A stretch of 64,000 nucleotides of DNA, taken from positions 50,894,613 to 50,958,612 of the forward strand of contig OY744533.1 in the NCBI GenBank assembly GCA_963556195.1, given 5' to 3'. The stretch comes from Sepiola atlantica. Lineage: Eukaryota > Mollusca > Cephalopoda > Sepiida > Sepiolidae. The notes under the pieces were generated by a model. The model saw nothing but the letters and a program-made list of their open reading frames with translations, was not told where the DNA came from and searched no databases. The position numbers and the translations under genes were made by a program. Below, piece after piece: positions 11,867-23,364 of the stretch. Every line of letters begins with the position of its first letter. Within the stretch, counting starts at the first letter, position 1.

Positions 11867-12995
11867 CATCTATTTCGTGAGTAGCGAAGTCAGGTTATCC
11901 CATCACAACACCTCCCCCTAAAGCTGAAATTTTCCCTTGAAATTTCTGCTTTTAATATTTTTTTCTTTTAGGATCTGAGATGAAGCGCTCCACTGGTTTT
12001 CTTTCCCGTGTCCACTCTCTTTTAGTCCTAACAATTGGATCCTTTCCAATTTGAGGCGAAGATAAATTTTGTTCAGCTCATAAGGCTGGTCTAGGAGATG
12101 TATGTATAGGTTCGAGTACACTATTGGGTAGTGGCATGTTAAAAGCATCACATAGAATCTCTATTGAAACTTCTTCGGTTTTTTATTATCTTCAGAATAC
12201 TGTGGTCTAATTTGGTTGATGTGTCTTTTACACATACATTTTTGACTTTTGATGGTGTAGACCATTTTGCCAATAATTTTCTGAATTATGCCATCCATCC
12301 AATAACTTTTTCCACCTTAGAAATTTTTAAAATATACTTTATCTCCTGGAGAGTATCTTCTTATGTTGACATTTTCTTCCTTTTTAGCAACTTTTTTCTT
12401 TGGAAAGGGTATCAATCTATCGAAAATTGATCGTATTTTCCTTGCGAAAACCTGCAGGTGTCAATTTCGAGTCGTTGTTTTCATTAGGAGTCACCCTATA
12501 AATCGCTAAAAATTTTGGATAGTTTTTTCTTCCGTGTCCATATATTGTTTTTTTCGTAAAGCATGCTTAAAAGTGTCAACAAATTTTTCGGCTTGACCGT
12601 TCGATCTAGGATGATATACTGGTGTAGTAATGTGTTCAATATCCAAGGAGATACAGAAATACTTAAATTCCTTTCCTGTGAACGCTGTACCATTGTAGCT
12701 GACCAGTGTCCTGGGGACCCCGAAACGACTGAAAATTTCATCTAATGCACTGATGGTGTTCCTAGATATAGGATGCTTGCACTTGAATACCTCAGGCCAT
12801 TTTGATAAAGAGTCCACCAAGATCAAGTAGTAATATCCATTAATCCGTCCAGCATAGTCTATATGTAGATGTGCCAACGGCAAATCCGTTTTTGGCCACG
12901 GATTCGTTTTGATCGGAAGCGCCCTTGCAGCCAATTGACAACCTCTGCACAGTTTTACAAGACCTTCTATTTAATTCTCACCATGTGGTCCGCAC
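11867..12995 (-). mobile_element. Ty3/Gypsy LTR-retrotransposon fragment
   Basis: Read on the minus strand: integrase (12934 down to about 12496), a gap with shifted frames, an integrase C-terminal stretch near 12180-12300 ending in RHINQIRPQ (GPY/F-type context), a purine tract AGGGGGAGGTG (11909-11920), and a TGTGATGGG start of the 3' LTR near 11908. The LTR is cut off near 11867 at the LINE junction. The 5' part with gag, protease and RT is absent. Confidence 0.75.
12496..12995 (-). pseudogene. Gypsy integrase, broken
   Basis: The retroelement integrase inserts cDNA into the host genome. The zinc-binding end survives as CRGCQL, upstream of which an in-frame stop lies at about 12971. The catalytic core shows the first Asp in LHIDYAG and the Glu in PRSNGQAEK. 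The second catalytic position reads LVSYNGTAF: the Asp that normally precedes NGTAF is Tyr. The frame ends at 12496, short of the C-terminal domain, which continues in another frame. The gene is dead on three counts: an early stop, a missing catalytic residue and a frame loss. Confidence 0.8.
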
Positions 12996-13225
12996 GTCTC
13001 TACAAAATGGAGTCAACACAACTTAAATGTAAGCGCGCATCTTAGCATATTCTCTAAGACACTATATCTTACTGAGCTAAGCTCCTACACAATAATTACG
13101 GAACATAACATTCTTATAACTTTTATTAAATATTAATTTTTGTTTAATGCATGGACGACACAAATGAGTAGGTAAAAACCCCCCAAAATGTTTTTGACTA
13201 ATTTCCTTCTACAAATTTTACCAAA

Positions 13226-13256
<31 letters not shown>
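13226..13256. repeat. (TA)n microsatellite
   Basis: Pure TA dinucleotides, about 15 units, 20 bp outside the inverted repeat that ends at 13207. Confidence 0.95.
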
Positions 13257-13259
<3 letters not shown>

Positions 13260-13458
13260 TTGGAAGTTTTTCAACCATTTAAACTATATTTTTAAAAAGC
13301 CCCCCAAAAAACACTTTTAGTCCCAAGTCGTTCGTTGGAAAACTACTTTGCCTGTAAGTTAATTAACTTTCAAGAGTCACTATATTAGTTTGCTTCCAAC
13401 AATTTATGCTAGTCTTAACATTATTTAAGGGATCATCAGTTGTTTACCATGAAAAACT

Positions 13459-13463
<5 letters not shown>

Positions 13464-13525
<62 letters not shown>
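13464..13525. repeat. (TA)n tail of hammerhead element F
   Basis: About 30 TA units immediately 3' (minus-strand sense) of the hammerhead at 13531-13577. Confidence 0.95.
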
Positions 13526-13530
<5 letters not shown>

Positions 13531-13576
13531 TCCACGGACACGTGTTTCGTCGTTATACAGCTCATCAGCAACCTGG

Positions 13577-13577
<1 letters not shown>
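13531..13577 (-). ncRNA. Hammerhead ribozyme motif, family F
   Basis: Minus strand: CTGATGA, stem II GCTG...CGAC (one mismatch), GAA, stem III ACACGTGT, C at H17 (GUC). Stem I is weak near the core but TCCA/TGGA can pair further out. (TA)n tracts flank both sides. Confidence 0.55.

Positions 13578-13579
<2 letters not shown>

Positions 13580-13622
<43 letters not shown>
13580..13622. repeat. (TA)n between two hammerhead elements
   Basis: About 21 TA units separate hammerhead F (13531-13577) from hammerhead E (13634-13720), both on the minus strand. Confidence 0.95.
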
Positions 13623-13625
<3 letters not shown>

Positions 13626-13633
13626 CAGAAGAT

Positions 13634-13720
13634 CAGAATAACATCGGTACCGTCGGTTTCAAATCCAAACAAAGACAACCTATAGTTGGTCTCCTATGCC
13701 GAACTCTCTTCAGGCTCTGT
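13634..13720 (-). ncRNA. Hammerhead-like motif, family E copy 3
   Basis: Minus strand: CTGAAGA (N7 is A), stem II GAGTTC/GGATTT (with G-U pairs) closed by a long loop, GAA, stem III ACCG-A-CGGT, A at H17 (GUA). It matches the copy at 33902-33967. Stem I is not convincing here. The (TA)n tract follows. Confidence 0.5.
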
Positions 13721-14144
13721 TTATGTCTGTCTACCCGGAAAATAGCAGCTTGTGCGCTGTGTGACTTTTTTATGATATTTAAATCCTCTGTTCTATTTTG
13801 ATTTTTGTTATTTTTTTTACTAATGTTATTTTTTTGACTACCTCGGTCGTTCTGATATTGTGTAATGCATATATAAATAAATGTTATGCTCTTATTTCTG
13901 AATTTTCTTAATAATCGAACACTCTGCTGGGTTCTCTCTCACTAACCATATATATATATAATTATTTATAATAAATATTTTTCAATATCCACACATATAT
14001 ATGTTTCATATTAAGAAAATATGTGTATATATGCACATATATTTTTTATCTATTTTTTTTTTCATTTTTCCGTTTTTGCTGGGATGGATCATCCTACCGG
14101 ATGCCAGACATACACCAGCTATTTCAGACACTCCAGCCTAGAGA

Positions 14145-14822
14145 TCATTTTAAGATTCTAACCGTCCCTTTAAGTGCAATTGTTTGTATTTCTCTTGCAC
14201 TCGGTTCACCGGGTATACGCGCCAGATAGCTTTTGAAATTCTTTTTCATTAGTCCTGTTGCTCCTATAATTACTGGGATGATGGAGATTTTCCTAAGATT
14301 CCAGTTTCTTTTCATGTCGTACATAAGACCTTGGTATTTCGTAATATTTTCCCTTTCAGCTCTGTTTAATCCTGCATCATTAGGGACACTGATTTCAACT
14401 AGGGTTGCTACTTTCTCCCTTTTGTCCCATATCACAATGTCAGGTTCAACAGCTCCGTTTTCTAGATATGTAGCTGTAGGGATTGCATAGTCATAGTGGA
14501 TTGTGTATAAATTATTTCCAGCTGTTCTTTCTGGTATATGCTCCAAGGACTTGCTGCTACACTGAATATTCAACTTTTGACATACAATCCAGTGAATATA
14601 TTTACACACTCCGTTGTATCGCATTGTATAATAGCCATCCCCCAGGAGAACCTTACAACTGGATGTCAGGTGGCTCACACTCTCTACTTTTGTGTGACAG
14701 AACCTGCACTTGTTATTGTTGCTGAGACCACTCATCTTTTTAAAGGCATTGGTCATCAAGCCTTGATCTTGAGCAGCCATTATCATTCTCTCCTGATCAT
14801 AGTGGAGAGATCCCCTTTTCAA
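14145..14822 (-). pseudogene. LINE zinc knuckle and restriction-like endonuclease
   Basis: The 225-residue open frame is the C-terminal part of an R2-like polyprotein. The CCHC knuckle is thought to guide nucleic acid binding. The PD...EI.VP nuclease nicks the DNA target to prime reverse transcription. Both motifs look intact, unlike the RT active site upstream (about 14990). The C-terminus (GATGLMKKNFKSYL then EIQTIALKGTVRILK) matches the usual end of this family. Function is unlikely without an intact RT. Confidence 0.8.
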
Positions 14823-15125
14823 CCAGTCTACAGAGCATTCCTTATCTATATATTCCTGGGATAATTTACCTAGGAAATACTTAACACGTTGTTGGTTGGC
14901 CCATTCTTCCAGTTTTCTAGAATGGAAGGTCTTGGTGTATTTTTGGTAAACAAAAACAAATCCATGAAGAGCAGGTGGTTGACTCTTTTGTTTATATCTT
15001 GTTTGTGGCCCTGGCTCAGATTGTAGCCACTCTGGCTTTTGTTTAGTAATTTGCTTAGCGGATCAATTGCCAGGCAAAAGAGTAGAAGAGATAAGATATC
15101 TTCTTGGAAGATTCCTCCTCGGAAT
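14145..15125 (-). mobile_element. R2/R4-like LINE fragment, C-terminal half
   Basis: Minus-strand sense: RT block 4-5 remnants near 15000-15120 (GIFQEDILSLLLFCLAIDPL), the catalytic region reading LLFMDLFLF where an (F/Y)-x-D-D motif is expected, then the thumb, then the 14145-14822 frame. That frame has a CCHC knuckle (CRFCHTKVESVSHLTSSC, residues ~39-56) and a restriction-like endonuclease core (PDIVIWDK, then LVEISVP). These are the hallmarks of R2-type LINEs. It is 5' truncated and lies opposite in strand to the related fragment at 10700-11866. Confidence 0.85.
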
Positions 15126-17395
15126 GTGTGTGTATATGCATATATGCATTTTTGTATGGTGGCATGTGAGTGGGCATATATATGAGGGTTATGTGTTATG
15201 ACGTATCATGATTGAAAATTTTGCATTGGGTTATATAGGTTGGTTTATATGATTCGCAGTGCCTCCATATCTGCTCGATCTGATGGGTTGTGACTTTGTA
15301 ATTGTCCCTGATATGTAGCACATTTTTCATAAATAAGGATCCAAGTTTAAGATGTACAAATCTGTTGAATGAATTAAAACGGACTTAATCAATTAAAAAT
15401 GTCTTTTTTTTAAATAGTAGGATAAAAAATAAAAAATAATTCTCCCTCAAGTTACATATTTACATTAGTATTAATTAAAAATTACCATCGATTAACTAGA
15501 TTTCGAAAGTATGACATTAAGGCTCTATAATATAGATTGTTTAAGCTAGTCAAAATATACCCACCCACCCAATTGGAACGTATATGTCTATTAATAATCT
15601 AATTATGTGAATGGTGTAATTTGTTCTTGAGGTCATTTTTTGCTAAATGAAAACTGTTTTTGAAATATATTTTTTTTTAAGATGTGTTTTTCTAGAAGTG
15701 GTCTTTGGGTTTTTCCATTTTATTTTAATTTTATATATTTTACATTTACAATGTGCCTCTGATTTATGACACATTTATAAATTTAAGTAAATTGGTTAAA
15801 ACGTGTATGAATTTAATTAATTTTTGAAACAAATATGCATCGTTTAATTCAACAACAGTTCAATATAATAATAGAATTATCTCTCTTGCATTTAGATAAT
15901 TTAAATGTAGTGTCTTGTTATTTCCCCTTTCATAAATCTTTAATGACTCGAAATTATTTTGAGATGGAAGAATTAATACCCAAATGTTTTACTTCCATTA
16001 ACTTTTTCCTTCAAATTGTTTTTATATACATCCTTGGATCCTTTGAACATTTTAACGACTAGAGTGAGTGAATAATGAACATGGTTTTGATGCTACTATT
16101 TTTGGATCATTTTCTCCATGTGATGAACCTTCATTTTTCTCTTTTTACACTTATGATCAAAGAATTCTGCTGTGAAGAATTTATAAAAAAAATAAATAAT
16201 AAAACTCAATTCAAAACATACTTTTTTCTTCTGCAGCTGGCTTCTCAGTGTCCAAGCTTCGGTTGTCAGCCGCAGTCAAAAGTCAGTTGGATTCTTCTTA
16301 AATTAATTTATCTTACTAAACAACTCAACGCCGTTCTTACAGAAGGATTGATGGTTTATTCCATTCAGGTTCATCTTTAGGCAAAACGGTTGGGAGAAAG
16401 GCAAAAGGAGAAAGACTGAAAAATACACTTAACTGGAAGTGCATGGATTCATTACTTTTAACGCTCGTCAAGACATCTTACAATACCGTCTGGTCGGTCA
16501 AAAGCCTCCATGCAAACTCACAACTTCACGTTTTCAAAGCAATCATCTGACATCACTTCCACCAAACCTGCTATTCCTACAAGGGCCGATTTGCCTTAAA
16601 GGTCACCCGCCTGTGCCTTTGTCTATAATATATCCTGTTAATGCCTTGCCTTGTTAATTTCTCCTGACGAATATGTTTCAACCAAATAAACATGAGCTGA
16701 TGTGTTATGATGTTGTGTCGTCATGAGGTGTGTATAATATCCTACACCCCTGTCTGTAACCAAGGTCATCTCAACAATTCCACTCGAATGCAGAGGGTTG
16801 ATTCAATGGAAGATTTATTGGCCCAGACAGAATGGATAATTACAGGAAACCAGAGAGGGAGGGAGAGAGAGAGAGAAAGAGAGTGAGAGGGGGAGAAAAG
16901 AACAGACAGACAGCTTGAAATGCACACTATTTAATTAAATTTGTGCACCTAACCCAACCTTACTGTGGCTCTTTGGGGGCAACGACATTTTTGTGTCTTC
17001 TCTACTTGAGTGTCTCACCAGAAAGAGAAAAAATCCCATTCTCCCGAAATCATGTGATTTTGTCACTTCTGTTCCTTCAAGTCAATCTGTTGACCATCTA
17101 ATCCATCAATCATTCTCTCCATTCAAGCTCATGGTTTTCGTTATCTAAGAGATGTGTCCATCAATATCCAACAATCTGATTTAATTAATCATAAAACCAA
17201 AAACCTAGTGAATCAGAACTATTTATGGTGACGTCAGTAACGTCACGGTCAGATCGCCTACGTCGTAGTGACAGTCATTGGCAGCCATGCTTTTGTCTTC
17301 TTCTTAATCCGCTCCACTTTTTACTTAGCATTTATTAGATTCTGTAAGTCCCCGCAAAGAATATTGATTTGTTTATCTGTTTGTTAATTTAACAT
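15126..17395. other. AT-rich region, no supported gene
   Basis: Short frames at 15835-16657 have AT-rich composition and no domain. A (GA)n patch lies at 16855-16895. At 16230-16680 the GC content rises and the text looks transcript-like, but no reading frame or splice pair could be defended. Confidence 0.4.
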
Positions 17396-17399
17396 AATT

Positions 17400-17600
17400 G
17401 TAGCGATATTGGTGTGTAAAAATAGTGTTAAAAACAGTATTTTCTACATAAGGTTAAATTAAGCAGAGGATAGAAAAATTCCATATGAAGTTAAAAATTA
17501 TAGTGAAAGCTACGTATCAGGATATGACGTTACAGACAGGAAATACGAAATTAGACGTGGCAAAGGGAAGAGAAAGTGTTACATTTTCGTTACTAAAAGT
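17400..17600 (+). repeat. Interspersed repeat family R2, copy 1
   Basis: Shares CATAAGGTTAAATTAAGCAG, a GTTACAGACAGGAA core and flanks with copies at 30335-30540 and 54870-55015. The 74-residue frame starting at 17485 lies inside the repeat and is not a gene. Confidence 0.65.
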
Positions 17601-18474
17601 CTTTACGTGCTATTATTTTGTATGTCGCCTCTGCTGTGATTTGTCTTCAGCGTGTTTCATCTTCACAGCCGGCTTAATTCCTACGTCTAGTGGTTGCTGC
17701 ATTCCATAGTATAGCCGCTGATCGTCTCGTCAGGGTAGCTAGACAAATATTATCATGTATAAAAAAGGAGACTAAGACGTTCGCTGAGAGTTTCAAGTTT
17801 TATTTTGGAGAAAAATAACTCACACATGAGAGATAGAGACTAATTGGTTGTCACAACTAGGGATAAATAGATGGATATAACGAACAGACATCTTGGGGGG
17901 GGCTACATTTTCGCCTTCTGTCGATTTTAACTTTTTTAAAGTATTACAGCAGTATAGGCGATCCGTCCCACTTAAAGTTCCACAAACGACTCTCTCTCAA
18001 ACCTTTGTTTCTTTGTCAACTCGATATCCGTGACATCATTATTTCATGTCGATTCATATTCTTTTGTTTTTACCCTACTTTGACCTATTTAACTTTATAC
18101 CTAACTTTACAGGTCATCTCTTCCTGCTGTCTTTCGTGGGAACTGGTTTGTTTCCCAAACTTTTTGTCACTTCGACCTGCACTTAGCTCGCTCTTTATCA
18201 ACATTAACACTAGCTGATGTAACCATTCTGTGACTTACGCCCATCACAATGTAACAAAAGATGTCTCTCTCTCTCTCTCTCTTTGGCCGGTGATATAGTC
18301 ATCCTTTCAGAATTATGTCTTTTACGGAGCAAGGGGAAGATGTAACTTTACAATGATGTAAAAGAATAAAACATCAATGAGCACGTCGCCATTGAGCACG
18401 ATTTTTGTTTAAATATTTTAAAATTTATTTATTCTTATCTACTAGAAGAATACCAATCCCATTACTAGAAGAAT
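17601..18474. other. No recognisable gene
   Basis: Contains a (TC)n patch at 18263-18282 and otherwise unique AT-rich sequence. Short frames here lack domains. Confidence 0.4.
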
Positions 18475-19360
18475 ACTCTGGAGAGAACAGTTTTGCATCA
18501 TTTTATGTCTCCTCACGAAGATTAAAGTCAAGATATAATGATTCTAAATCTTATGCTTAGAATCATTATTCCAATTTTGATCGAAATTCATTACATGATT
18601 TTGATTTTAGAAAATGTCTAAAATTTAAGGGGTCCTCAGAAACAATTAAAATTCAGGGAACCTTTCTTAATTACTATAGTATGACTGTGGATCAAATTTA
18701 ATGCAAATCTGATATATTTAAATTTTCAAATGGGAGATTGTGCACAAATCATGCCCTCAAAAGCCTTTAAAATGCGTGGAAAAATTGAAATTTAGGGAAT
18801 ATTTATTAATAGATGTCTAATACCTATTGTCAAAATTTCACAAAGAATTATCGGAATTTTCACAAAGGGTTTCCATCTCTTTGCATGAAACTAAATTAAA
18901 CTAAATATAGTCCACATTTGGACCGTTTACGCCTAGAAGCTGTGTTCCAAAATTCATAATGATCAGTTAAATAGTTTAAGAGTGAATCCTGTACATGCAA
19001 ATATATCAACATATAGACATATCTAATTTTATATAGATAGAGATTACAGCTATCAGGGAAGAGAGAAAGATGGCTGCTATCATCAGAACAAGAGAAGACG
19101 AAAACAAACAACTCTGTTTCTGCTGTTAAACAACACCACTGAAATGGGTGATAATGTCCCTATTATGCCCCCTAAAACAGTCAAAATACTCCAATACTTT
19201 TAGGAATGTTTATTCATTGATGTCTAATACATATTATTAATATTTCACAAATACCTCTTTTTACCACCTTTGCATAAAACTAAATATTACTCATATAATC
19301 GCTTAATTCGTTTAAGAGTGAATCATGTACTTGCAAATATATAAACATATCTAACTTTAT
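18475..19360 (+). repeat. Repeat family R1, copies 2 and 3
   Basis: 18475-18990 follows the 2388 copy through ATTCAGGGAACC and TGGGAGATTGTGC. A second, partial copy runs from about 19135 (GTCCCTATTATGCCCCC) to 19360. Both end with the same TATATAGATAGA-rich segment and an AGAGAAAGA stretch, so the pair is a tandem duplication of part of the element. Confidence 0.65.
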
Positions 19361-19889
19361 ATAGATAGATTACAGTTACCAGGGGAAAGAGAAAGACGGC
19401 TGTTATAATCAAAACCAAAGAAAGCGAACGACTCTGTTTCTGCTGTTAAAACACCACTGAGAGACGTCACTATCACATGAGCCAACTACTTACGTGTTAA
19501 TTATATACAAACGGCTGTTTCTGTCGATAAAAGAAGACGGCGGGAAATCTGTGGGGATCAAAGAATTTTCCACAATGTTTTATTGTGAAAACAATTTAAA
19601 AGAAAACGCAAAGTCAAGGACGAAATATGGAAATATATTTTATTAATACTTTTCTTTGGTCGTCATTAAATGTTGTGTTTAGTTGTCTGACTCTTTGCAT
19701 TACAAATAAAAAGAAAATCGACTAAATTGAATGAAATGAGTATTTTTTTCGACTAGTAAACATAAAAGCAAACATAAAAGCAAACATAAAAGTAAACAAT
19801 AAGAATGAAATTGAATTTGAACTGAGTTTACCATAAACAAACTCAGAAGAAAACATACACATACACTCTCACTTATACACACGGCATGA

Positions 19890-20440
19890 TGATATTGAAG
19901 TTTCTAACCTAAGATCGCGCCAAAATGTGACGTCAATGAGTCGTCAGCAATTTGTATCTAGTGCTTAGTCCTTTAGTTTACAGAAAACCTATCACTATTA
20001 CTCGGTCTTCTTGTTCCTGTTTTTTTTTTGCGGTAAAAAATAACGGAAAACCAATTACTATTCCCCGGTCTATTTCCTAATTGTAATAAACTGATTTTAT
20101 TTTCACAATCAAGAAAGAAAGATTTTCTACTATATTATTTTTTACCGCAAAAAACAAAAAAAAAACAGAAAACAAATTACTAAATAGACCGGGGAATAGT
20201 AATTTGTAAGCTATGGAAAATTTTGTTTTTTGTAAGCTATGGAAAATTTTGTTTTTTGTAAGCTAGGGAAAATTTTGTTTTTTGTAAGCTAGGGAAAATT
20301 TTGTTTTTTGTAAGCTAGGGAAAATTTTGTTTTTTGTAAGCTAGGGAAAATTTTGTTTTATCTTAGCACCGGCTGCAAATCGCAAATGACGCATTGACGT
20401 CACATTTTGGTGCCATCTTAGGTTAGAAAATTCAATATTA
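19890..20440. mobile_element. Palindromic MITE-like element
   Basis: Inverted ends: TCTAACCTAAGAT then CCAAAATGTGACGTCAATG at 19895-19940, and the same inverted at 20385-20427. Inside, a second inverted pair (TTTTTTACCGCAAAAA-type and ACTATTCCCCGGTCTATTT) lies at 20015-20090 and 20135-20210. It is a non-coding foldback element with a minisatellite in the right half. Confidence 0.75.
20204..20360 (+). repeat. ~26-bp minisatellite inside the MITE, 6 copies
   Basis: The unit TTTTGTAAGCTAGGGAAAAT plus a T-rich linker is repeated six times. The first two units read GCTATGG and the others GCTAGGG. The array interrupts the symmetry of the palindrome, so it expanded after the element formed. Confidence 0.9.
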
Positions 20441-20460
20441 CCGACTGCATAATCATGTTG

Positions 20461-20640
20461 TCACACAGGTTGTTGTTAGATTATCAAAGTTAAGCAATGT
20501 TGAGTCTGGTCAGTACCAGGTGGGTGACTATTTAGGAATACCATGGGTCGTATGTGGGAGGATGATGACACCTCTCTGCTTAAACCTAACGTCGGCATTT
20601 CTCCGTGATCGGCATATACATGCAATTGGGGGCCCGCTTG
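20461..20640 (+). repeat. 5S rRNA-headed SINE, copy 1
   Basis: 20461-20560 follows 5S rRNA: AAGTTAAGCAA, CTGGTCAGTACC, GGTGGGTGAC and GGAATACC in order and spacing, including the internal promoter region. The text continues into a non-5S body (ACACCTCTCTGCTTAAACC) that is shared in diverged form with the copy at 25495. This is not an intact 5S gene. Confidence 0.7.
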
Positions 20641-21017
20641 TGAATTTAATATTCCCTAGAAACTTCCTCTTTTGAAGGAAGCCGGCTGAACCTGCCCATG
20701 GTGAATGCCGTACCAGACGGGGTACATACACACAAGCAGACAGACAAACTTGTTATGCTTTTAATATATGTTTGTTCATTCTCTCTAACTCTCTTCAATT
20801 GAATATTTCCTGAGCATGAAGTTAGAGGGAATCTGAAAAACGCAAACGCAGATTATATTTGGGGACGGGCAATGAAAATGAAAGTAATTTTTTAACCAAA
20901 AATGGAATATTCTTGATCAGTGACGTGCAGAGGGGAGGAGAAAACACGGCGGTGACCTCGGGCATTAAAATTAGGAGGGTGGGGATATCCAATCAAATTC
21001 AAACTATCTCCATTTCG

Positions 21018-21274
21018 GTTAAAAACCAGTATAGAGTATGGAACATATGCGATACAAAAATTGTGTATAGGCGATAAATAATGTTTGCTGTTGTTGCTTT
21101 TGTTAAATATTAGTAAATTTAGAACAATTTCGAGTTAAAATGCATATAACGTTTTTTTTCCAAGTTCCGTTTCTTTGAGGACTCCAATAACAAAAACAAC
21201 AGAAAACAATATTTATCGCCTATACACAATTTTTGTATCGCATTATGTTCCGAACTCTATACTGAATTTTAACC
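21018..21274. repeat. Inverted repeat, ~65-bp arms
   Basis: The arm at 21018-21083 (CAGTATAGAGTATGGAACAT then ATACAAAAATTGTG) is inverted at 21205-21274, with about 120 bp between. It is probably a small foldback element. The 20859-21077 frame runs into the arm and is not supported. Confidence 0.75.
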
Positions 21275-22380
21275 TTCATTTCTTATAATGCTTCTCAGTA
21301 CTAGGATTTATACCTGAGTCTTTGGGTCATACAAGCAAGGAGTTGGCCCCCGGGTATCACCAGATCTCTGCATGCCATTACCCCTGATTGAAAAATATCT
21401 ACCAAAATTCAGAGAATTATCCGATCTTTATGAAATTTTTCAATATTTATTAATTAGTATTTATTTTATTAAGAAAGAAACTCATACATTTTTAGGTCAA
21501 ATTACTTTACCACTCCTTTCATTTCAAAGGGGAAATATGTGTTGTTATACCCATAGTCGAAATTCACTGACCAACTTAAAGATGATAACATCCTGAAGGT
21601 TTGAATGATAAAATATTTTCAGTGGAAAATGATGTTCAAAAATCGGAAATTTAAATGTGAAACAAAAATAATAAATGTTTTAAGAGCTCTAAATTCTACC
21701 GGCTTTTAATTATTTTTTCATTCACACTTTCAGGGTGTTATCTGTTTATGAGAGTGGTTATTGCGTTTCAGCTAGGGATATAATAAGACATATTAAATGT
21801 GGAGGAGGTAATTTAAGTGACTTAAAAAATATATAAGTTTGGTTTTTTTAATAAAATAAATACTTTATATTAACATTCATGTATTAATTACTTAGCTATA
21901 TCTACCCGGAATGTTGTGAAGTCATTTTAGTTTTTATTGGTTTGCACATTTTTTTAACTGATACAGAAAAAGAAAGAAAATTTTAGTTGTAAGGAAAACA
22001 ACACTTTTTATATTCTTCAGCTAAAAATATGGGTTATTCCCCTTGCTGATTTTGATTTTTTGGTCATAATTTAAAAATGTTTCCATATTACTAGTTGTCC
22101 CGGCTAGACAACATAATTTTTAAGACAACATAATTTTTAAATAAGCTGCAGTGAAGTGCGTTATTATAGTGCCAATAACATGGTACAACAATAACAAATA
22201 AAAATTGCCGAGTCACAATCAAAGTTTGATATGTCAGCTTAAATGCTATTTAGGTCCAACTCGATAGAAATAATGATAGATTGTGGTGGCACCACCCTCG
22301 ACTGACACCACACAAAATGGTCACGAAGGAGGGCGAACACCATTCAGACCTCCACTGCAGAGAATACTGAAACCTTTGGT
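21275..22380. other. AT-rich region, no supported gene
   Basis: Only short frames without domains. A duplicated ACAACATAATTTTTAA lies at 22109-22140. Confidence 0.4.
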
Positions 22381-22384
22381 AGTA

Positions 22385-22500
22385 TTATTACCACTCAAAT
22401 TCCAGAGAGAGCCAACGGTCGCTATCAGCAAGTAATAAATGGTAAACGACTGTCGCGATAACGCAAAGTTATGTGTAATGGTTATCAAACGAGAGGAAGA
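22385..22500 (+). repeat. Repeat family R3, copy 1
   Basis: ACCACTCAAATT, GCCAACGGT and GGTAAACGACTGT-like segments recur in the same order at 23365-23480 in direct orientation. Confidence 0.6.
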
Positions 22501-23059
22501 TTTTTTTAAATTTCACAAGATAACTTTATATGTTAAATAAGTACTGATATTTTCATTAAGATCGAATAATGTTTTGTTTTTAAGTGGATTTCTTTTTTCA
22601 ATTGAGCGTATTCACTTTTTGGTTAAAAAAAAACAAATAACTTTCATTTTTATTGATCGTCCCTAGTTATATTTATAGTCTTAAAAATATTAATAATAAA
22701 GGGCAACATGTAACAGTTTGGAGCCAGACGCATTTCGTTCTTTCCAGAACTTCATTAAAAGGCAAATTGATTGTGCAAACATACAAGAAATGTTTTTATA
22801 CACGGGAAGAGACCAGTCAGCGGCTATGTGCGAAATGTCCAAGACCGATGAAAGTCTCGAAGATGTCAAACAGTTTCTTTTATCATCTCTCTTTTCTTGG
22901 TTGATCTCTCTCCTGAAAGAATGAAACTCGTCAGGCTATAAAGATTTTCATTTTGTTCATTTTTTTTTTACAATATTTTATCTTTCAAATATATTCTTTT
23001 AGACATTTTTTTTATACAAGCGCATATTAATATATATATGTCTGTGGGAGAAAATGGGT

Positions 23060-23290
23060 TATTTACCTCCTCTCCAGAAGGCTAGACACAAGGTCAGGCG
23101 AGGTTTTGAAAAAGCCAGTGCACTTTGGCCAATAAAAATGCCGGAGCAGCCCCGTTCACATTTCCCGGTAGGAGCGCCTCGAGCGATGCGTAATAAACTA
23201 ACCCTTTTCAAAAAAAGAAATTAAAGCCTGGGAAGGTTGACCTCCTAGAAATGAACAGAACCATACCTCAGCCGACAGAAGCAAGGCCAC
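23060..23290 (-). repeat. Diverged U2-headed SINE body
   Basis: Minus-strand copy of the body seen in the 39.2-41.4 kb array: CTCCTCTCCAGAAGG end, GCAGCCCCGTTC, CGGTAGGAGCGCCTC and GCCTGGGAAGGTTGACCTCC. The U2-like 5' head is missing or unrecognisable. It is older than the other copies. Confidence 0.65.
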
Positions 23291-23364
23291 TATCAAACTG
23301 ATTGTCGAGGATGTATCCTGAATTGGTATGAAAAACACCTTCTAAGCAGTGTCATACATGGGCT

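Larger units (their letters stand above)
9117..13207. mobile_element. Region bounded by ~120-bp inverted repeats
   Basis: The left arm (9117-9240) and right arm (13085-13207) are inverted copies. Both contain TTAGTCAAAAACA, a GGGGGGTTT run, ACTCATTTGT and a GTAATTATTGT inner end. The outer AAATTATTTTAAAGGAAATA extension of the left arm recurs at 39150 and inverted at 37395-37444 and 41625-41690, so the arms belong to a dispersed family. The interior holds an R2-like LINE piece and a Gypsy piece. Whether this was one DNA transposon hit by retroelements or two independent copies facing each other cannot be decided here. Confidence 0.5.

Noticed and set aside
13406..13801. 131-codon frame with long Tyr-Ile runs
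   Set aside because: Translation of (TA)n microsatellites between hammerhead elements.
20461..20560. Intact 5S rRNA gene
   Set aside because: The 5' third is absent or unrecognisable and many conserved positions differ; the flank is shared with a second copy, so a SINE fits better.
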